Assembly (NCBI GenBank): GCA_025642075.2
Contig: JAODUO010001704.1
Location: 5,001 to 69,000, forward strand
Direction of reading: 5' to 3'
DNA: 64,000 nt
Origin: Ridgeia piscesae
Lineage: Eukaryota; Annelida; Polychaeta; Sabellida; Siboglinidae
The notes under the pieces were generated by a model that ran no database searches, was not told the DNA's origin, and saw only the letters and a list, made by a program, of their open reading frames with translations. A program made the translations under genes and the position numbers. Positions 28,301-35,574 of the stretch are shown here, piece after piece (positions within the stretch are counted from its first letter, which is position 1; every line of letters starts with the position of its first letter).

Positions 28301-31300
28301 CACTGGTTGCACACTCTGCTGAAAAGATGCAGAAAATAGTGGATGCTTTCTCCGATGCATCAAAGAAGTTCGGCCTGAAGATTAACATAAAGAAGACCGA
28401 GGTGCTGTACCAATCCAACTCTACAAGAACCTGAGAGGAGGATATCATGGTTGATGCAAACAAGCTGAACTCTGTTCTGGAATTCACCTACCTCGGAAGC
28501 ACTATCTCAAGTAATGGATGCATTGACAATGAAATACAATGGAGGATGGCAAAGGCTAGTGCATCTTTTGGCCAACTACGCCAGAGACTCTGGAACAACC
28601 ACCATGTGTCCATGTTAGTTAAAGGCAAGATATACCGTGCAATAGTGCTGTCCACCCTCCTATACAGAACTGAGGCATGGACAGTGTACAGACGACAGGT
28701 GAAAAAGCTGCATGCCTTCATAATGCGACATCTGCATTCAATCATGAGGATAACCTAGATGGACAAAGTGACAAACAAGGACATACTCGAACATCTATGG
28801 AAGATCTTCTGATCAGAAAGAATCTCCGGTGGACTGGGCACCTCACGAGGATGTCACCAGACAGGCTACCAAGGCAGATTCTCTACTCTCAACTGTCTTC
28901 TGGTCACAGAAAGAGAGGGCGCCCTCATCTCGTTCCAGGATACCATCAAGAGAACCTTAAGCTGAGAAACATAAAGACCGACTCACGGACATCACTCTCA
29001 CAGCAGAGAGATAGATGGAGAGCAGTAGTCAAGTGAATGGAAGCAGTCTTTAACGCATCACGACCGACAGCATGATGATGACTACACACCTTGGGTCGGT
29101 TTCATAGAGCCTGCTTATGACATCGAAGCCGGAGATAACTCGTCGAAAGCCTAAAACGTCGTAAAGTTACGCTAGTTTCATTTCAAGAGTCTGCTCCATA
29201 GTTATACTTAGGCTGCGCCATGCATTTAGTAGGCGTAACTAGTTGAAATAATTACGTGATGCTCCCCAAGTTCATTGATGCTCGCAACACACCCACTCCC
29301 AACTTATTAATTTTTATGTTTAACTGGATATCCCTTACATTCATCATAGCTTGTCATTTGCTGTACGAACGGCAAAGGTGGCAGCTAAAGAGAAAAAGGG
29401 TGTCTACAGACACCAAAAATACAGGGATTCCACACAGACAAACTAATTAGGTCAATTTTATGTCGATTTGTTTACACGAATACTAAATTGGTCTCATTGG
29501 TTGTAAACTGTTAGCTGTGACCAGTAGACCACATAATTGCTCGTAAAGTTACACGGCTTTGACACTACAAACAACCCCTAATATTACACACCCACACTCC
29601 ACAAACAATATCCAACACTATGTAACTTCTCACCACAAACAATCTCTAATACTACCCACCATGATACCACACTACAAACAATCCGTAAGACTACTCACCT
29701 TCATACCAAAAACAATTTCCAACACTACCCACCTTGACATCACAAACAACATCTAACACTACCCCATTGACACCACAAACACTCTCTAACACTACCCACC
29801 TTGACATCACAAACAATATCTAACACAACCCACATTGACACCACAAACAATCTCTAACACTACCCACCTTGACATCACAAACAATATCTAACACTACCCC
29901 ATTGACACCACAAACAATCTCTAACACTACCCACCTTGACATCACAAACAATATCTAACACAACCCACGTTGACACCACAAACAATCTCTAACACTACCC
30001 ACATTGACACCACAAACAATCTCTAACACTACCCACCTTGACATCACAAACAATCTCTAACACTACCCACCTTGACATCACAAACAATATCTAACACTAC
30101 CCCATTGACACCACAAACAATCTCTAACACTACCCACATTGACACCACAAACAATCTCTAACACTACCCACATTGACACCACAAACAATCTCTAACACTA
30201 CCCACATTGACACCACAAACAATCTCTAACACTACCCACATTTACACCACAAACAATCTCTAACACTACCCACCTTGACATCACAAACAATCTCTAAAAC
30301 TACCCACATTGACACCACAAACAATCTCTAACACTACCCACATTGACACCACAAACATTCTCTAACACTACCCACCTTGACACCACAAACAACTTCTAAC
30401 ACTACCCACACTGACACCACAAACAACTTCTAACACTACCCACATTGACACCACAAACAATCTCTAACACTACCCACATTGACACCACAAACAATCTCTA
30501 ACACTACCCACATTGACACCACAAACAATCTCTAACACTACCCAACTTGACACCACAAACAATATCTAACAAAATTCTAACACTACCCACATTGACACCA
30601 CAAACAATCTCTAACACTACCCACATTGACACCACAAACAATTTCTAACACTACCCACATTGACATCACAAACAATCTATAACACTACCCACCTTGACAT
30701 CACAAACAATCTATAACACTACCCACCTTGACACCACAAACAATTTCTAACACTACACACATTGACATCACAAACAATCTCTAACACTACCCATTGACAC
30801 CACAAACAATCTCTAACACTACCCACATTGACACCACAAACAATCTCTAACACTACCCACATTGACACCACAAACAATCTCTAACACTACCCATATTGAC
30901 ACCACAAACAATCTTTAACACTACCCACCTTGACACCACAAACAATCTCTAACACTACCCACATTGACTCCACAAACAATCTCTAACACTATGTAACTTC
31001 TCACCACAAACAATCTCTAATACTACCCACCATGATACCACACTACAAACAATCCGTAAGACTACTCACCTTCATACCAAAAACAATTTCCAACACTACC
31101 CACCTTGACATCACAAACAACATCTAACACTACCCCATTGACACCACAAACACTCTCTAACACTACCCACCTTGACATCACAAACAATATCTAACACAAC
31201 CCACATTGACACCACAAACAATCTCTAACACTACCCACCTTGACATCACAAACAATATCTAACACTACCCCATTGACACCACAAACAATCTCTAACACTA

Positions 31301-34300
31301 CCCACCTTGACATCACAAACAATATCTAACACAACCCACGTTGACACCACAAACAATCTCTAACACTACCCACATTGACACCACAAACAATCTCTAACAC
31401 TACCCACCTTGACATCACAAACAATATCTAACACTACCCCATTGACACCACAAACAATCTCTAACACTACCCACATTGACACCACAAACAATCTCTAACA
31501 CTACCCACATTGACACCACAAACAATCTCTAACACTACCCACATTGACACCACAAACAATCTCTAACACTACCCACATTGACACCACAAACAATCTCTAA
31601 CACTACCCACCTTGACACCACAAACAATCTCTAACACTACCCACATTGACACCACAAACAATCTCTAACACTACCCACATTGACACCACAAACAATCTCT
31701 AACACTACCCACATTGACACCACAAACAATTTCTAACACTACCCACATTGACATCACAAACAATCTATAACACTACCCACCTTGACACCACAAACAATCT
31801 CTAACACTACCCACATTGACATCACAAACAATCTATAACACTACCCACCTTGACACCACAAACAATCTCTAACACTACCCACATTGACACCACAAACAAT
31901 CTCTAACACTACCCACATTGACACCACAAACAATCTCTAACACTACCCATATTGACACCACAAACAATCTTTAACACTACCCACCTTGACACCACAAACA
32001 ATCTCTAACACTACCCACATTGACTCCACAAACAATCTCTAACACTACCCACATTGACACCACAAACAATCTCTAACACTACCCACATTGACACCACAAA
32101 CAATCTCTAACACTACCCACATTGACACCACAAACATTCTCTAACACTACCCACCTTGACATCATAAACAATCTCTAACACTACCCACCTTGACACCACA
32201 AACAATCTCTAACACTACCCACATTGACTCCACAAACAATCTCTAACACTACCCACATTGACACCACAAACAATCTCTAACACTACCCACATTGACACCA
32301 CAAACAATCTCTAACACTACCCACATTGACACCACAAACATTCTCTAACACTACCCACCTTGACATCACAAACAATCTCTAACACTACCCACATTGACCC
32401 CACAAACAATCTCTAACACTACCCACATTGACTCCACAAACAATCTCTAACACTACCCACATTGACACCACAAACAATCTCTAACACTACCCACATTGAC
32501 ACCACAAACAATCTCTAACACTACCCACCTTGACACCACAAACAATCTCTAACACTACCCACCTTGACACCACAAACAATATCTAGCATTACCCATACTG
32601 ACTCCACAAACGGTCTCTAACACTAGCCATCTTTACTCCAAAAATAATCTCTAACATTACCAACTTTGAAAATTGTAATGACCATGGTCGACCATGGCCA
32701 TTTGACTATGATCAGTAACCATCAAGCCATTTAGCAAAACATGGTCGACCATGGTCTTTTGACCATGGTTGTTCATTGTTGACCACGGTCCATTTCACCT
32801 GGGCACTACAAACAATCTCTAACACTACCAACTTTGACACCACTAACCATGTCTAACACTACCCCGACCTTGACGCCACAAACAATCTCTAACACTGTCA
32901 ACCTTGACACCACAAACAATCTCTAACACTGTCAACCTTGACACCACAAACAATCTCTAACACTAGCCATCTTTACTCCACATACAATCTCCCACCAGAA
33001 CTAAGCAATAAACAAGGAGTCTTACTTGGTAAGTTTTGACCTTTGAACTTGAGTTGTATGAAGTGTCTGCGGGCCACCTGAGGAGTGAAAGACGCGCGAT
33101 ACTGGTGGTTGCCGCGAGCAACGACTGTGCACAGGATAGAACCATTGTTGATGATAACCTCCGGGGGAGACTTCCCTGCGTCAGACGCATCGACTGGAAG
33201 AAATAGCAACACTTTAGACCAATTAAATTAAGGGGCACTTTTCTAGTGTCTGGGGCTTCTGGGCCATTTTTATAACTACATTTCTATCTAATTCTTATAT
33301 GTTGTCTCCACCTTTCCACACAGTCACAGGCTTATTTATATTATTTCAGAACACAATTTGGACATAAACATGCACTAAGACGCAATTAAACTTCCATGAC
33401 ATAAATGCTCCGAGGACGATACTGAACGATGGAACATACACTGACGTACGGAGTTTGGGCACCAGAGGCAGTTACAACTCTGCAAACAGATCATTGACAC
33501 TATCGCAAGAGTGTTCAAGGAAACCATTCGCTCCCATCATTATTTACAGCTACAGGGCTAGAAACTGCACACTACGCTTGCTTATGTCTCGTTAAGCCTA
33601 TCAGGGTACTGTTAACAGCCAGCATTGGACACCTTTCTACACAGAGAGAGCTCTGTATCAGGCACTGTTGTTGGCTAAAGGTGACATCATTTGAGGAATC
33701 CAGCGCTTGGTTCAATCATTAGACATCACTCGACAAATGTCACTCAAATTTGATGTTGATACAGTGTTTTCTCGAAATCAAATTTATAGACATTGTGACA
33801 CACAATTATAATAATACGGCACCTATATCCTTCAGGGCTGATTCCATTTAATCAATTTCAATTCCCGCTTCAATTGATTACAATTCCTTATATTCCATAC
33901 CAATTCCTATTCAATTTCTTTCAATTAAATTTGTTTTCAATTCCAATTCAATTTCTTTCAATAACATTTTCTTAATTCCATTTTTATCTATAACCATTAA
34001 ATTCCAATTGCCGCTCCAATTGACATAATAAAAGTTAACCATAAAATTATATGATTAATGTGCATTCGGGGCTGGGTGATACAGGGTGTTACATACATCG
34101 TATATGTGCTAAGATAAAGAAACCATAACATAATACATTAAATTACCCAGTGGTAATAATAAATTATCAATTTTTATGTTTGTTATAATATAGTACATAC
34201 AACACAAACTTTACATACCTATGATAACCAAATAATTGTGATTATTGTTAATAGTCAATAGCAGAAATATGGTCATAGGATTGACAGAAATAAAAATAAT

Positions 34301-35519
34301 TATTTTGGCTAGGAAAAGTTCCAGGAAATAAGGTCACAAAATAATTTTTTTGAAACACTAGATCAGCACATTAAAATGAGTTTGACTCACTGACAATAAC
34401 ACGTAGCGTAATAAATCATGCAGATATAAGATAAACCATCAACTCAAAATATGTCAATGCTTCAACCAGTGCTTAAACATCAATACAGGCCAGATGGTGA
34501 AAACTTACTGAGTAGCTAGGAAGAAAAAACACTGAGTGGCTACTGGGTAGTACTGGCTGGGGTAAATTATAATTATATGTTTTTATTTGTACAACATTTA
34601 TATAAATGATGGTTGTGGCATTCTAGTTATATTCTACAATGTTGTCAGTCTTCATTTTTACGAAATGTGGCTATAGACTCATAAGATTTAATTATAACAG
34701 CTTTCGTTCCTGAGAAATTCACCAATAATTTCCAACGTTTCACTGAATTGTGAAAGTGTATGCCCTTCAATAACAGTTCTTTCTTCTTGATCAGATGTCT
34801 GGTCACAATCAGATTCTTGTCCAGACATCCGTACAACTGGAGAAGCAAGTGATGATGAAGTCACTTCAAGACTTGATTCCGGCTTTTCACAACATTGACT
34901 GCACAGCTTATGTTGTATAGTCAAAACCAATGCTAGGTACTTTGAAACCAATTATACCGATACATTTCGCAAACCTTTTTCTTTATTTTGTATGGGTGCA
35001 GTTTTAGTGCATCAGTATACCATCTGCTCAAGTTTAAGTCATTATATTTTCCCACTCTAAAATTATCAGCGACTCTTCTGCAATAGTGTAAACTGTGTAA
35101 AAAAATATTAGCAAAATCGGAAGACACACTTTGCGTATCTGAGGTCAAAGATCACATTAAAAAAATTAGCAGTCAGTTTGCAAAGTGGGTCAAAGTTCAG
35201 TGACCTATACCTTCAATGATACTTGACCTAGATTTGTGTTGTTGATGCATTCATATGAACCAACAACTGTACTAAATGTCATTAAACTTGGAGTCGGGTT
35301 ATGCAAAGATGGCCAAAAATGATTGATTTGACATGGAGTAACCCTATTATGTCAATAAAATTTGTTTTGCTCAAAAGTCACACTATAGATAACATCTTAT
35401 TAGATATGTAAAGGTATTCAATAATACTCACTATCAAACTGAACACGTTGGCCCACCACACCTGTGTCCTCAAGATTAGTGACCTTGACATTTATCTGTT
35501 TCTTCCGCCACCACGCCAT
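2502..35519 (-). CDS. Filamin-repeat / tyrosine-motif / HECT E3 ubiquitin ligase (whole gene model)
   Basis: This is a hand-built gene of ten exons on the minus strand: 35432-35519, 33026-33193, 24553-24723, 23594-23677, 18486-18620, 13719-13895, 12924-13042, 12418-12496, 8216-8397, 2502-3551. Every junction keeps frame (phases 1,1,1,1,1,1,0,1,0), giving about 750 residues. Residues 8-95, 98-197 and 198-280 are filamin/ABP280-type Ig repeats; about 280-401 is a polar linker with Y298, Y326, Y364 and Y375; 402-750 is a HECT domain with catalytic Cys715. I see no signal peptide or membrane segment, so a cytosolic ligase is likely. Filamin plus HECT is known from AREL1; the tyrosine linker is not, to my knowledge. 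Weak points: the start exon could be internal, and an extra exon could lie between 8216 and 3553. Role inferred: substrate capture through the filamin repeats, SH2-adaptor docking through the linker, ubiquitin transfer by HECT. Confidence 0.75.
3577..4403. repeat. 36-bp minisatellite, about 23 copies
   Basis: The unit is ATGTTATACACGTGTGAATC followed by ATTCACAGAAATAAGC, repeated head to tail with few substitutions. Each unit holds an ACACGTGT palindrome (an E-box core CACGTG) and the near-palindrome GTGAATCATTCAC. The array starts about 25 bp upstream of the HECT exon's 3' splice site, so it occupies the place of the branch-point region. Because 36 is a multiple of three and the units lack stops in some frames, both strands show long spurious open frames. 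Confidence 0.95.
4610..5150. repeat. Degenerate AATGGT/ACCATT repeat block
   Basis: Short motifs such as CAATGGTATTT, TACCATTCAGTACCATT and TTTGAGAATACCATTCA recur many times in both orientations, with no fixed period. Many neighbouring copies are inverted, so the block could fold into small hairpins. I cannot assign it to a transposon family. It lies in the large last intron of the HECT gene. Confidence 0.7.
5160..6290. other. AT-rich intron sequence, nothing recognised
   Basis: This part of the last intron has no exon or repeat that I could recognise on either strand. Confidence 0.5.
6296..6417 (+). CDS. Possible terminal coding exon, plus strand, unknown protein
   Basis: A strong acceptor (TTTTTTTCCCAG) at 6295 is followed by a 39-codon open frame ending in TGA at 6415-6417. 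The peptide has a protein-like pattern, including [20 protein letters not shown], and a basic tail ending SRKM. I do not recognise the family and found no upstream exon, so this is either the last exon of a small gene nested in the HECT gene's intron on the opposite strand, or a retained fragment of one. No clear AATAAA follows. A chance match is possible. Confidence 0.3.
6765..6866. repeat. Perfect 49-bp inverted repeat with 4-nt loop
   Basis: Arms 6765-6813 and 6818-6866 are exact reverse complements separated by ATAC. The stem would read TGTTTCTAGCAAAACGATGA onward. A hairpin this long with no mismatch is either very recent or selected; it could be a fold-back insertion, a templated replication error, or an assembly artefact. 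Confidence 0.95.
6976..7205. repeat. 45-bp minisatellite, 5.1 copies
   Basis: Five identical copies of a unit starting AAGCCATACTGGCAATATTG and ending CCTCCAGTTTCAAAAC, with a partial sixth copy. The identity of the copies points to recent expansion. It begins about 110 bp after the perfect hairpin. Open frames in this array on both strands are by-products of the 45-bp period. Confidence 0.95.
7206..8215. other. Intron sequence with no confident gene
   Basis: A CpG-containing stretch at 7320-7580 carries a TATAAAAG on the plus strand (about 7365) and a minus-strand open frame including [19 protein letters not shown]. The frame does not join the neighbouring exons in phase (it would need a phase-2 donor, whereas the 8216-8397 exon ends in phase 0), so I do not include it in the HECT gene. 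The remainder is AT-rich with no features. Confidence 0.4.
8216..8397 (-). CDS. Exon 9: acidic linker with YENV and YVNV motifs
   Basis: The exon runs from an acceptor TTTGTAG to a consensus donor GTGAGT (phase 1 in, phase 0 out) and encodes 61 residues rich in D, E, S and N. It contains [11 protein letters not shown] and [18 protein letters not shown] fits the ITIM pattern (I/V/L/S-x-Y-x-x-V/L/I), and both YENV and YVNV have the asparagine at +2 preferred by Grb2-type SH2 domains. In the predicted protein these are Y364 and Y375. The acidic, low-complexity composition suggests a disordered linker. It precedes the HECT exon directly if the second AG at 3552 is used. Confidence 0.8.
8435..8570. 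mobile_element. Decayed copy of the GGACGGG hAT-like MITE
   Basis: The stretch around ATAGAGACCTGTCCACCCAT and TTTGGACAGG matches the start of the elements at 24203, 25032 and 37349, but the remainder has diverged and no far end is visible. Confidence 0.45.
8571..8609. repeat. (TA)n microsatellite
   Basis: Pure alternating TA of about 38 bp. Confidence 0.95.
8700..10450. other. Intron sequence; possible decayed element, no gene called
   Basis: Minus-strand frames at 8707-9525 look partly protein-like (for example [19 protein letters not shown]) but are broken by stops, share no recognised family and have no convincing splice sites in phase with the host gene. They may be a degraded transposon ORF. 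Nothing else recognisable follows up to the TA-rich block. Confidence 0.3.
10476..10722. repeat. Compound (TA)n block with an internal repeat
   Basis: Long TA runs flank two copies of a segment containing ACACACTGTATGTATATACA and a shorter related copy with TACATGCACTGCATATA. Open frames of alternating Ile-Tyr here are artefacts. Confidence 0.95.
11075..11120. repeat. Degenerate TTAGGG-like interstitial stretch
   Basis: TTTAGGGTTAATTTTAGGGT and following bases contain several TTTAGGGT words with spacers, resembling interstitial telomeric sequence, but too short and irregular to be certain. Confidence 0.3.
11262..11525 (+). mobile_element. tRNA-derived SINE, plus orientation
   Basis: The head GCGCAGTGGTTTAGGCTTTG resembles a pol III A box. 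The tail GTGCTCTGAGCAATCCTGAG is the reverse complement of the conserved body seen at 43466 and 24944. So the same SINE family is present in full length here. The B box region is diverged. Confidence 0.65.
11540..12415. other. Intron sequence, nothing recognised
   Basis: AT-rich, no exon, repeat or RNA gene seen. Confidence 0.5.
12418..12496 (-). CDS. Exon 8: linker with TYAIV motif
   Basis: A 79-bp exon bounded by acceptor TTGTTCCAG and donor GTTGGT, phase 0 in and phase 1 out. It encodes [20 protein letters not shown] and then a Ser/Thr-rich stretch. TYAIV places Y326 with V at +3, a phosphotyrosine-motif shape, though not strict ITIM because the -2 residue is Asp. The donor is weaker than those of the neighbouring exons, so it might be alternatively spliced; skipping it alone would break the frame. 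Confidence 0.7.
12662..12730. repeat. Short tandem ACACAACC-type repeat
   Basis: Four imperfect copies of a 15-bp unit related to CACACTTGGACACAACC. Nothing functional is inferred. Confidence 0.6.
12924..13042 (-). CDS. Exon 7: end of filamin repeat 3 and first YENV motif
   Basis: The exon has acceptor CATTCGACAG and donor GTGAGT, phase 1 in and phase 0 out. Its first codon, completed by the C left from the previous exon, gives LPQSPLRL, the usual end of a filamin repeat (P-x-S-P-hydrophobic), which is strong evidence that it splices to 13719-13895. It then encodes [19 protein letters not shown]298 sits in a YxNV motif and is followed by a Pro-rich stretch. This exon fuses the filamin array to the tyrosine linker. 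Confidence 0.85.
13043..13718. other. Intron between exons 6 and 7, nothing recognised
   Basis: No repeat, exon or RNA gene seen. Confidence 0.5.
13719..13895 (-). CDS. Exon 6: core of filamin repeat 3
   Basis: This 177-bp exon (phase 1 to 1) encodes [20 protein letters not shown], then [19 protein letters not shown] and [11 protein letters not shown]. The order of G-x-G-x-L-x-V, then GxYxVxFTP, then a final strand before P-x-S-P is the filamin/ABP280 repeat pattern. The acceptor is AATGTTTCAG and the donor GTGAGT. The intron immediately upstream begins, within about 25 bp, with a 36-bp tandem array. Confidence 0.9.
13921..15835. repeat. 36-bp minisatellite, about 53 copies
   Basis: The unit is CGATACACGTATTTGTTGTG followed by TGCCTAATAAAGGTCC. 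Up to about 15215 units read TTTGTTGTGTG; from there to the end they read TTTCTTGTGTG with more substitutions (CTC, ATC in place of CCC), so two sub-arrays are joined. One unit near 14031 lacks 12 bp. Each unit has AATAAA on the plus strand. The array lies upstream of exon 6's 3' splice site. Open frames of 600-700 codons on both strands are artefacts of the period. Confidence 0.97.
15850..16235. other. Intron sequence, nothing recognised
   Basis: No feature seen apart from AT-rich sequence leading into a TA block. Confidence 0.5.
16239..16392. repeat. (TA)n-rich block
   Basis: Runs of TA broken by TATTATATA and TACATATATA words; strongly self-complementary. Confidence 0.95.
16684..17695. 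repeat. 21-bp minisatellite, about 48 copies
   Basis: The unit is GGAAGGAGTGACAGGTCAGCA with variants (GATGGAAGG, GGAGG). Part of the array (about 16840-17130) itself shows a longer repeated pattern of several units. Open frames rich in SAGRSDR or LLPADLS are by-products of the 21-bp period. It lies in the intron between exons 5 and 6. Confidence 0.97.
17700..18480. other. Intron sequence, nothing recognised
   Basis: No exon or repeat detected by eye. Confidence 0.5.
18486..18620 (-). CDS. Exon 5: end of filamin repeat 2, start of repeat 3
   Basis: A 135-bp exon, phase 1 to 1, with acceptor TTGCTGTAG and donor GTAAGT. It completes repeat 2 with [20 protein letters not shown], continuing PSKPG of the previous exon exactly as filamin repeats do (P-x-x-x-G-x-Y-x-I-x-V). 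It then starts repeat 3 with [15 protein letters not shown]. The acceptor and the first roughly 30 bp of this exon are copied about 17 times in the intron upstream. Confidence 0.9.
18621..19440. repeat. 50-bp minisatellite derived from the exon 5 3' splice site, about 17 copies
   Basis: The unit is CACATGTTGGTGTCACATGT, CACCTCAATGGTGTAGGTTC, CTACAGCAAG, with some 54-bp copies carrying an extra TTCC. On the minus strand each unit reads a polypyrimidine-poor TGCTTGCTGTAG acceptor followed by the first ~30 bp of exon 5. Reading from an upstream copy in the gene's frame meets TAG at the next copy's acceptor, so only the exon-proximal copy gives an open frame. The copies therefore look like decoy 3' splice sites. 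Confidence 0.92.
19445..20070. other. Intron sequence, nothing recognised
   Basis: Only short chance open frames on both strands. Confidence 0.5.
20075..20170 (+). mobile_element. tRNA-derived SINE head
   Basis: GCGCAATGGCTCAGTAGAGC, CTCAATTAAGAGAACCCGGG and GGTTCAAATCC give pol III A-box and B-box-like words, followed by GTGTTAAAACCTTGGGC, which also follows the head in the copy at 43466-43775. The body is missing, so this is a truncated copy. Confidence 0.65.
20180..20850. other. Intron sequence, nothing recognised
   Basis: A small palindrome CCCGATATATCGGG occurs near 20257. No gene called. Confidence 0.5.
20855..23588. repeat. CA-rich block with a 1,352-bp tandem duplication
   Basis: (CA)n runs at about 20860-21050 and 22315-22380 and many units of the type ACACATGCACACAATCATAC or CATTCATACACACACCAAC. 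The segment ending at 22236 is repeated 1,352 bp later, ending at 23588, including the non-repetitive tail GAACACACATTGACGTGAGC. The second copy stops at the 5' splice site of exon 4. Open frames rich in His-Thr or Cys-Val are artefacts. Confidence 0.95.
23594..23677 (-). CDS. Exon 4: middle of filamin repeat 2
   Basis: An 84-bp exon, phase 1 to 1. It encodes [20 protein letters not shown] then VEYTPSKPG: the DxGDGSYxVxYTP core is diagnostic of filamin repeats. The acceptor is TATGTTTGTAG. Two donors are possible, GTCAGT (used here, required for phase with exon 5) and GTAAGC five bases further, which would be a better consensus but breaks the frame with exon 5. Confidence 0.9.
23690..24200. 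other. Intron sequence, nothing recognised
   Basis: No feature seen. Confidence 0.5.
24203..24428. mobile_element. hAT-like MITE (GGACGGG family), 3' end lost
   Basis: Begins CATAGCTTTATGCAGAGACC, continues with the CCCGTCATTTGGACGGG hairpin and ends at GTGTGACTGGCAATAATT, where it stops matching the intact copy at 25032-25328. Confidence 0.7.
24553..24723 (-). CDS. Exon 3: end of filamin repeat 1, start of repeat 2
   Basis: A 171-bp exon, phase 1 to 1, with acceptor ATGTTTTCAG and donor GTAAGT. Joined to exon 2 it reads [16 protein letters not shown], the P-x-x-P-F end of a filamin repeat, then a Pro/Lys-rich hinge, then [20 protein letters not shown] and [17 protein letters not shown], the classic VxGPGL...FTI...G start of the next repeat. 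The exon boundary pattern thus alternates inside the repeats. Confidence 0.9.
24944..25500 (-). mobile_element. SINE copy split by a hAT-like MITE
   Basis: 24944-25031 and 25329-25500 match the body and head of the SINE at 43466-43775 in the same orientation (for example TATCCAGTCCTCAGGACTAC, TCTCAACTTCTCTGGGAA, GAACTGGAGCAATGTAGAGC). The two halves are separated by the element at 25032-25328, which carries an 8-bp target duplication. This gives an insertion order: SINE first, MITE later. Confidence 0.75.
25032..25328. mobile_element. hAT-like MITE, 297 bp, with 8-bp target duplication
   Basis: Termini are CATAGCTTTATG at the left and, read inward from the right, CAGGGCTTTATGC. The flanks are CTGGGAAA at 25024-25031 and again at 25329-25336. 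An 8-bp duplication with short CA(G)-type inverted ends is characteristic of the hAT superfamily. It has no coding capacity; the interior has the GTCATTTGGACGGG hairpin. Confidence 0.85.
25804..25861 (-). mobile_element. tRNA-Asp-like sequence (SINE head or tRNA pseudogene)
   Basis: On the minus strand, AGTGTAGTGGTTAGC fits the D arm and A box, CTGTCACG fits an anticodon loop with GTC, and GGCCTGGGTTCAATACCC fits the T arm and B box. The acceptor stem does not pair, so it is not a functional tRNA. Confidence 0.6.
25868..26110 (+). repeat. Unclassified interspersed repeat, copy 1
   Basis: Shares long diverged similarity with 48846-49095, for example GGAGCTGATTGGGGAC, TTTCTTATCTTAA, CCGATTTAAT and ATTATAACGATCTACGTAGC against ATATAACGATTTACGTAGC. 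No coding frame. Confidence 0.7.
26370..27892. mobile_element. Possible decayed hAT-like element
   Basis: The left edge CAGGGCTCGACGTTGGCACT and the right edge read inward, CAGGCCTTGACATTAAGC, are loosely similar, and GGGCCAGTGG-type words occur near both ends. No clean target duplication. The right edge abuts a truncated reverse transcriptase. Confidence 0.3.
27893..29085 (+). pseudogene. Decayed non-LTR retrotransposon reverse transcriptase
   Basis: Frames broken by stops encode [60 protein letters not shown] and [22 protein letters not shown] palm motifs followed by the thumb and the C-terminal region typical of invertebrate non-LTR elements. The catalytic box reads FAND (28285-28296) instead of FADD, and stops and frameshifts (for example after NSTRT) confirm inactivity. 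The 3' end has a GATGATGA tail near 29070. The 5' part (endonuclease, ORF1) is missing. Lies in intron 2 of the filamin-HECT gene, opposite strand. Confidence 0.85.
29560..32990. repeat. 34-bp minisatellite, about 100 copies, with higher-order repeat
   Basis: The unit is AACACTACCCACATTGACAC followed by CACAAACAATCTCT. An unusual set of units (beginning AACACTATGTAACTTCTCAC, then CATGATACCACACTACAAAC) occurs at 29614 and again at 30985, so about 1.37 kb has been duplicated as a block. Around 32670-32800 the array is interrupted by ACCATGGTCGACCATGG-type palindromic words. It ends within 30 bp of the donor of exon 2 (33026). Confidence 0.97.
33026..33193 (-). CDS. Exon 2: core of filamin repeat 1
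   Basis: A 168-bp exon, phase 1 to 1, acceptor TTTCTTCCAG, donor GTAAGA. It encodes [20 protein letters not shown], then [20 protein letters not shown] and [12 protein letters not shown]. The YRASFTP segment and the final strand before LP fit the filamin repeat, although the repeat is more diverged than repeats 2 and 3. It joins exon 1 at FD-I. Confidence 0.88.
33200..35425. other. Intron 1: AT-rich, no confident gene
   Basis: At 33835-34020 there are many CAATT/AATTG words in both orientations (a probable subterminal region of a DNA transposon). Minus-strand frames at 34688-34951 and 34933-35148 are mildly protein-like (for example [20 protein letters not shown]) but I recognise no family and no splice sites tie them to the gene; they may be a fossil transposase. 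Confidence 0.4.
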
Positions 35520-35520
35520 C
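35432..35520 (-). CDS. Exon 1 (first coding): start codon and first strand of filamin repeat 1
   Basis: The acceptor TATGTTTCAG is followed by G and ATG (35517-35519), then [18 protein letters not shown] and [11 protein letters not shown], ending at donor GTGAGT in phase 1. INVKV...[12 protein letters not shown] is the expected first half of a filamin repeat. The ATG starts one base after the splice acceptor, so a 5' untranslated exon must lie upstream; alternatively the exon is internal. An array of 50-bp units begins about 50 bp upstream. Confidence 0.75.
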
Positions 35521-35574
35521 CTGAAACATAAATGAGTCATACTGGGTATACACCTTTATAGTTCATACATCAAC

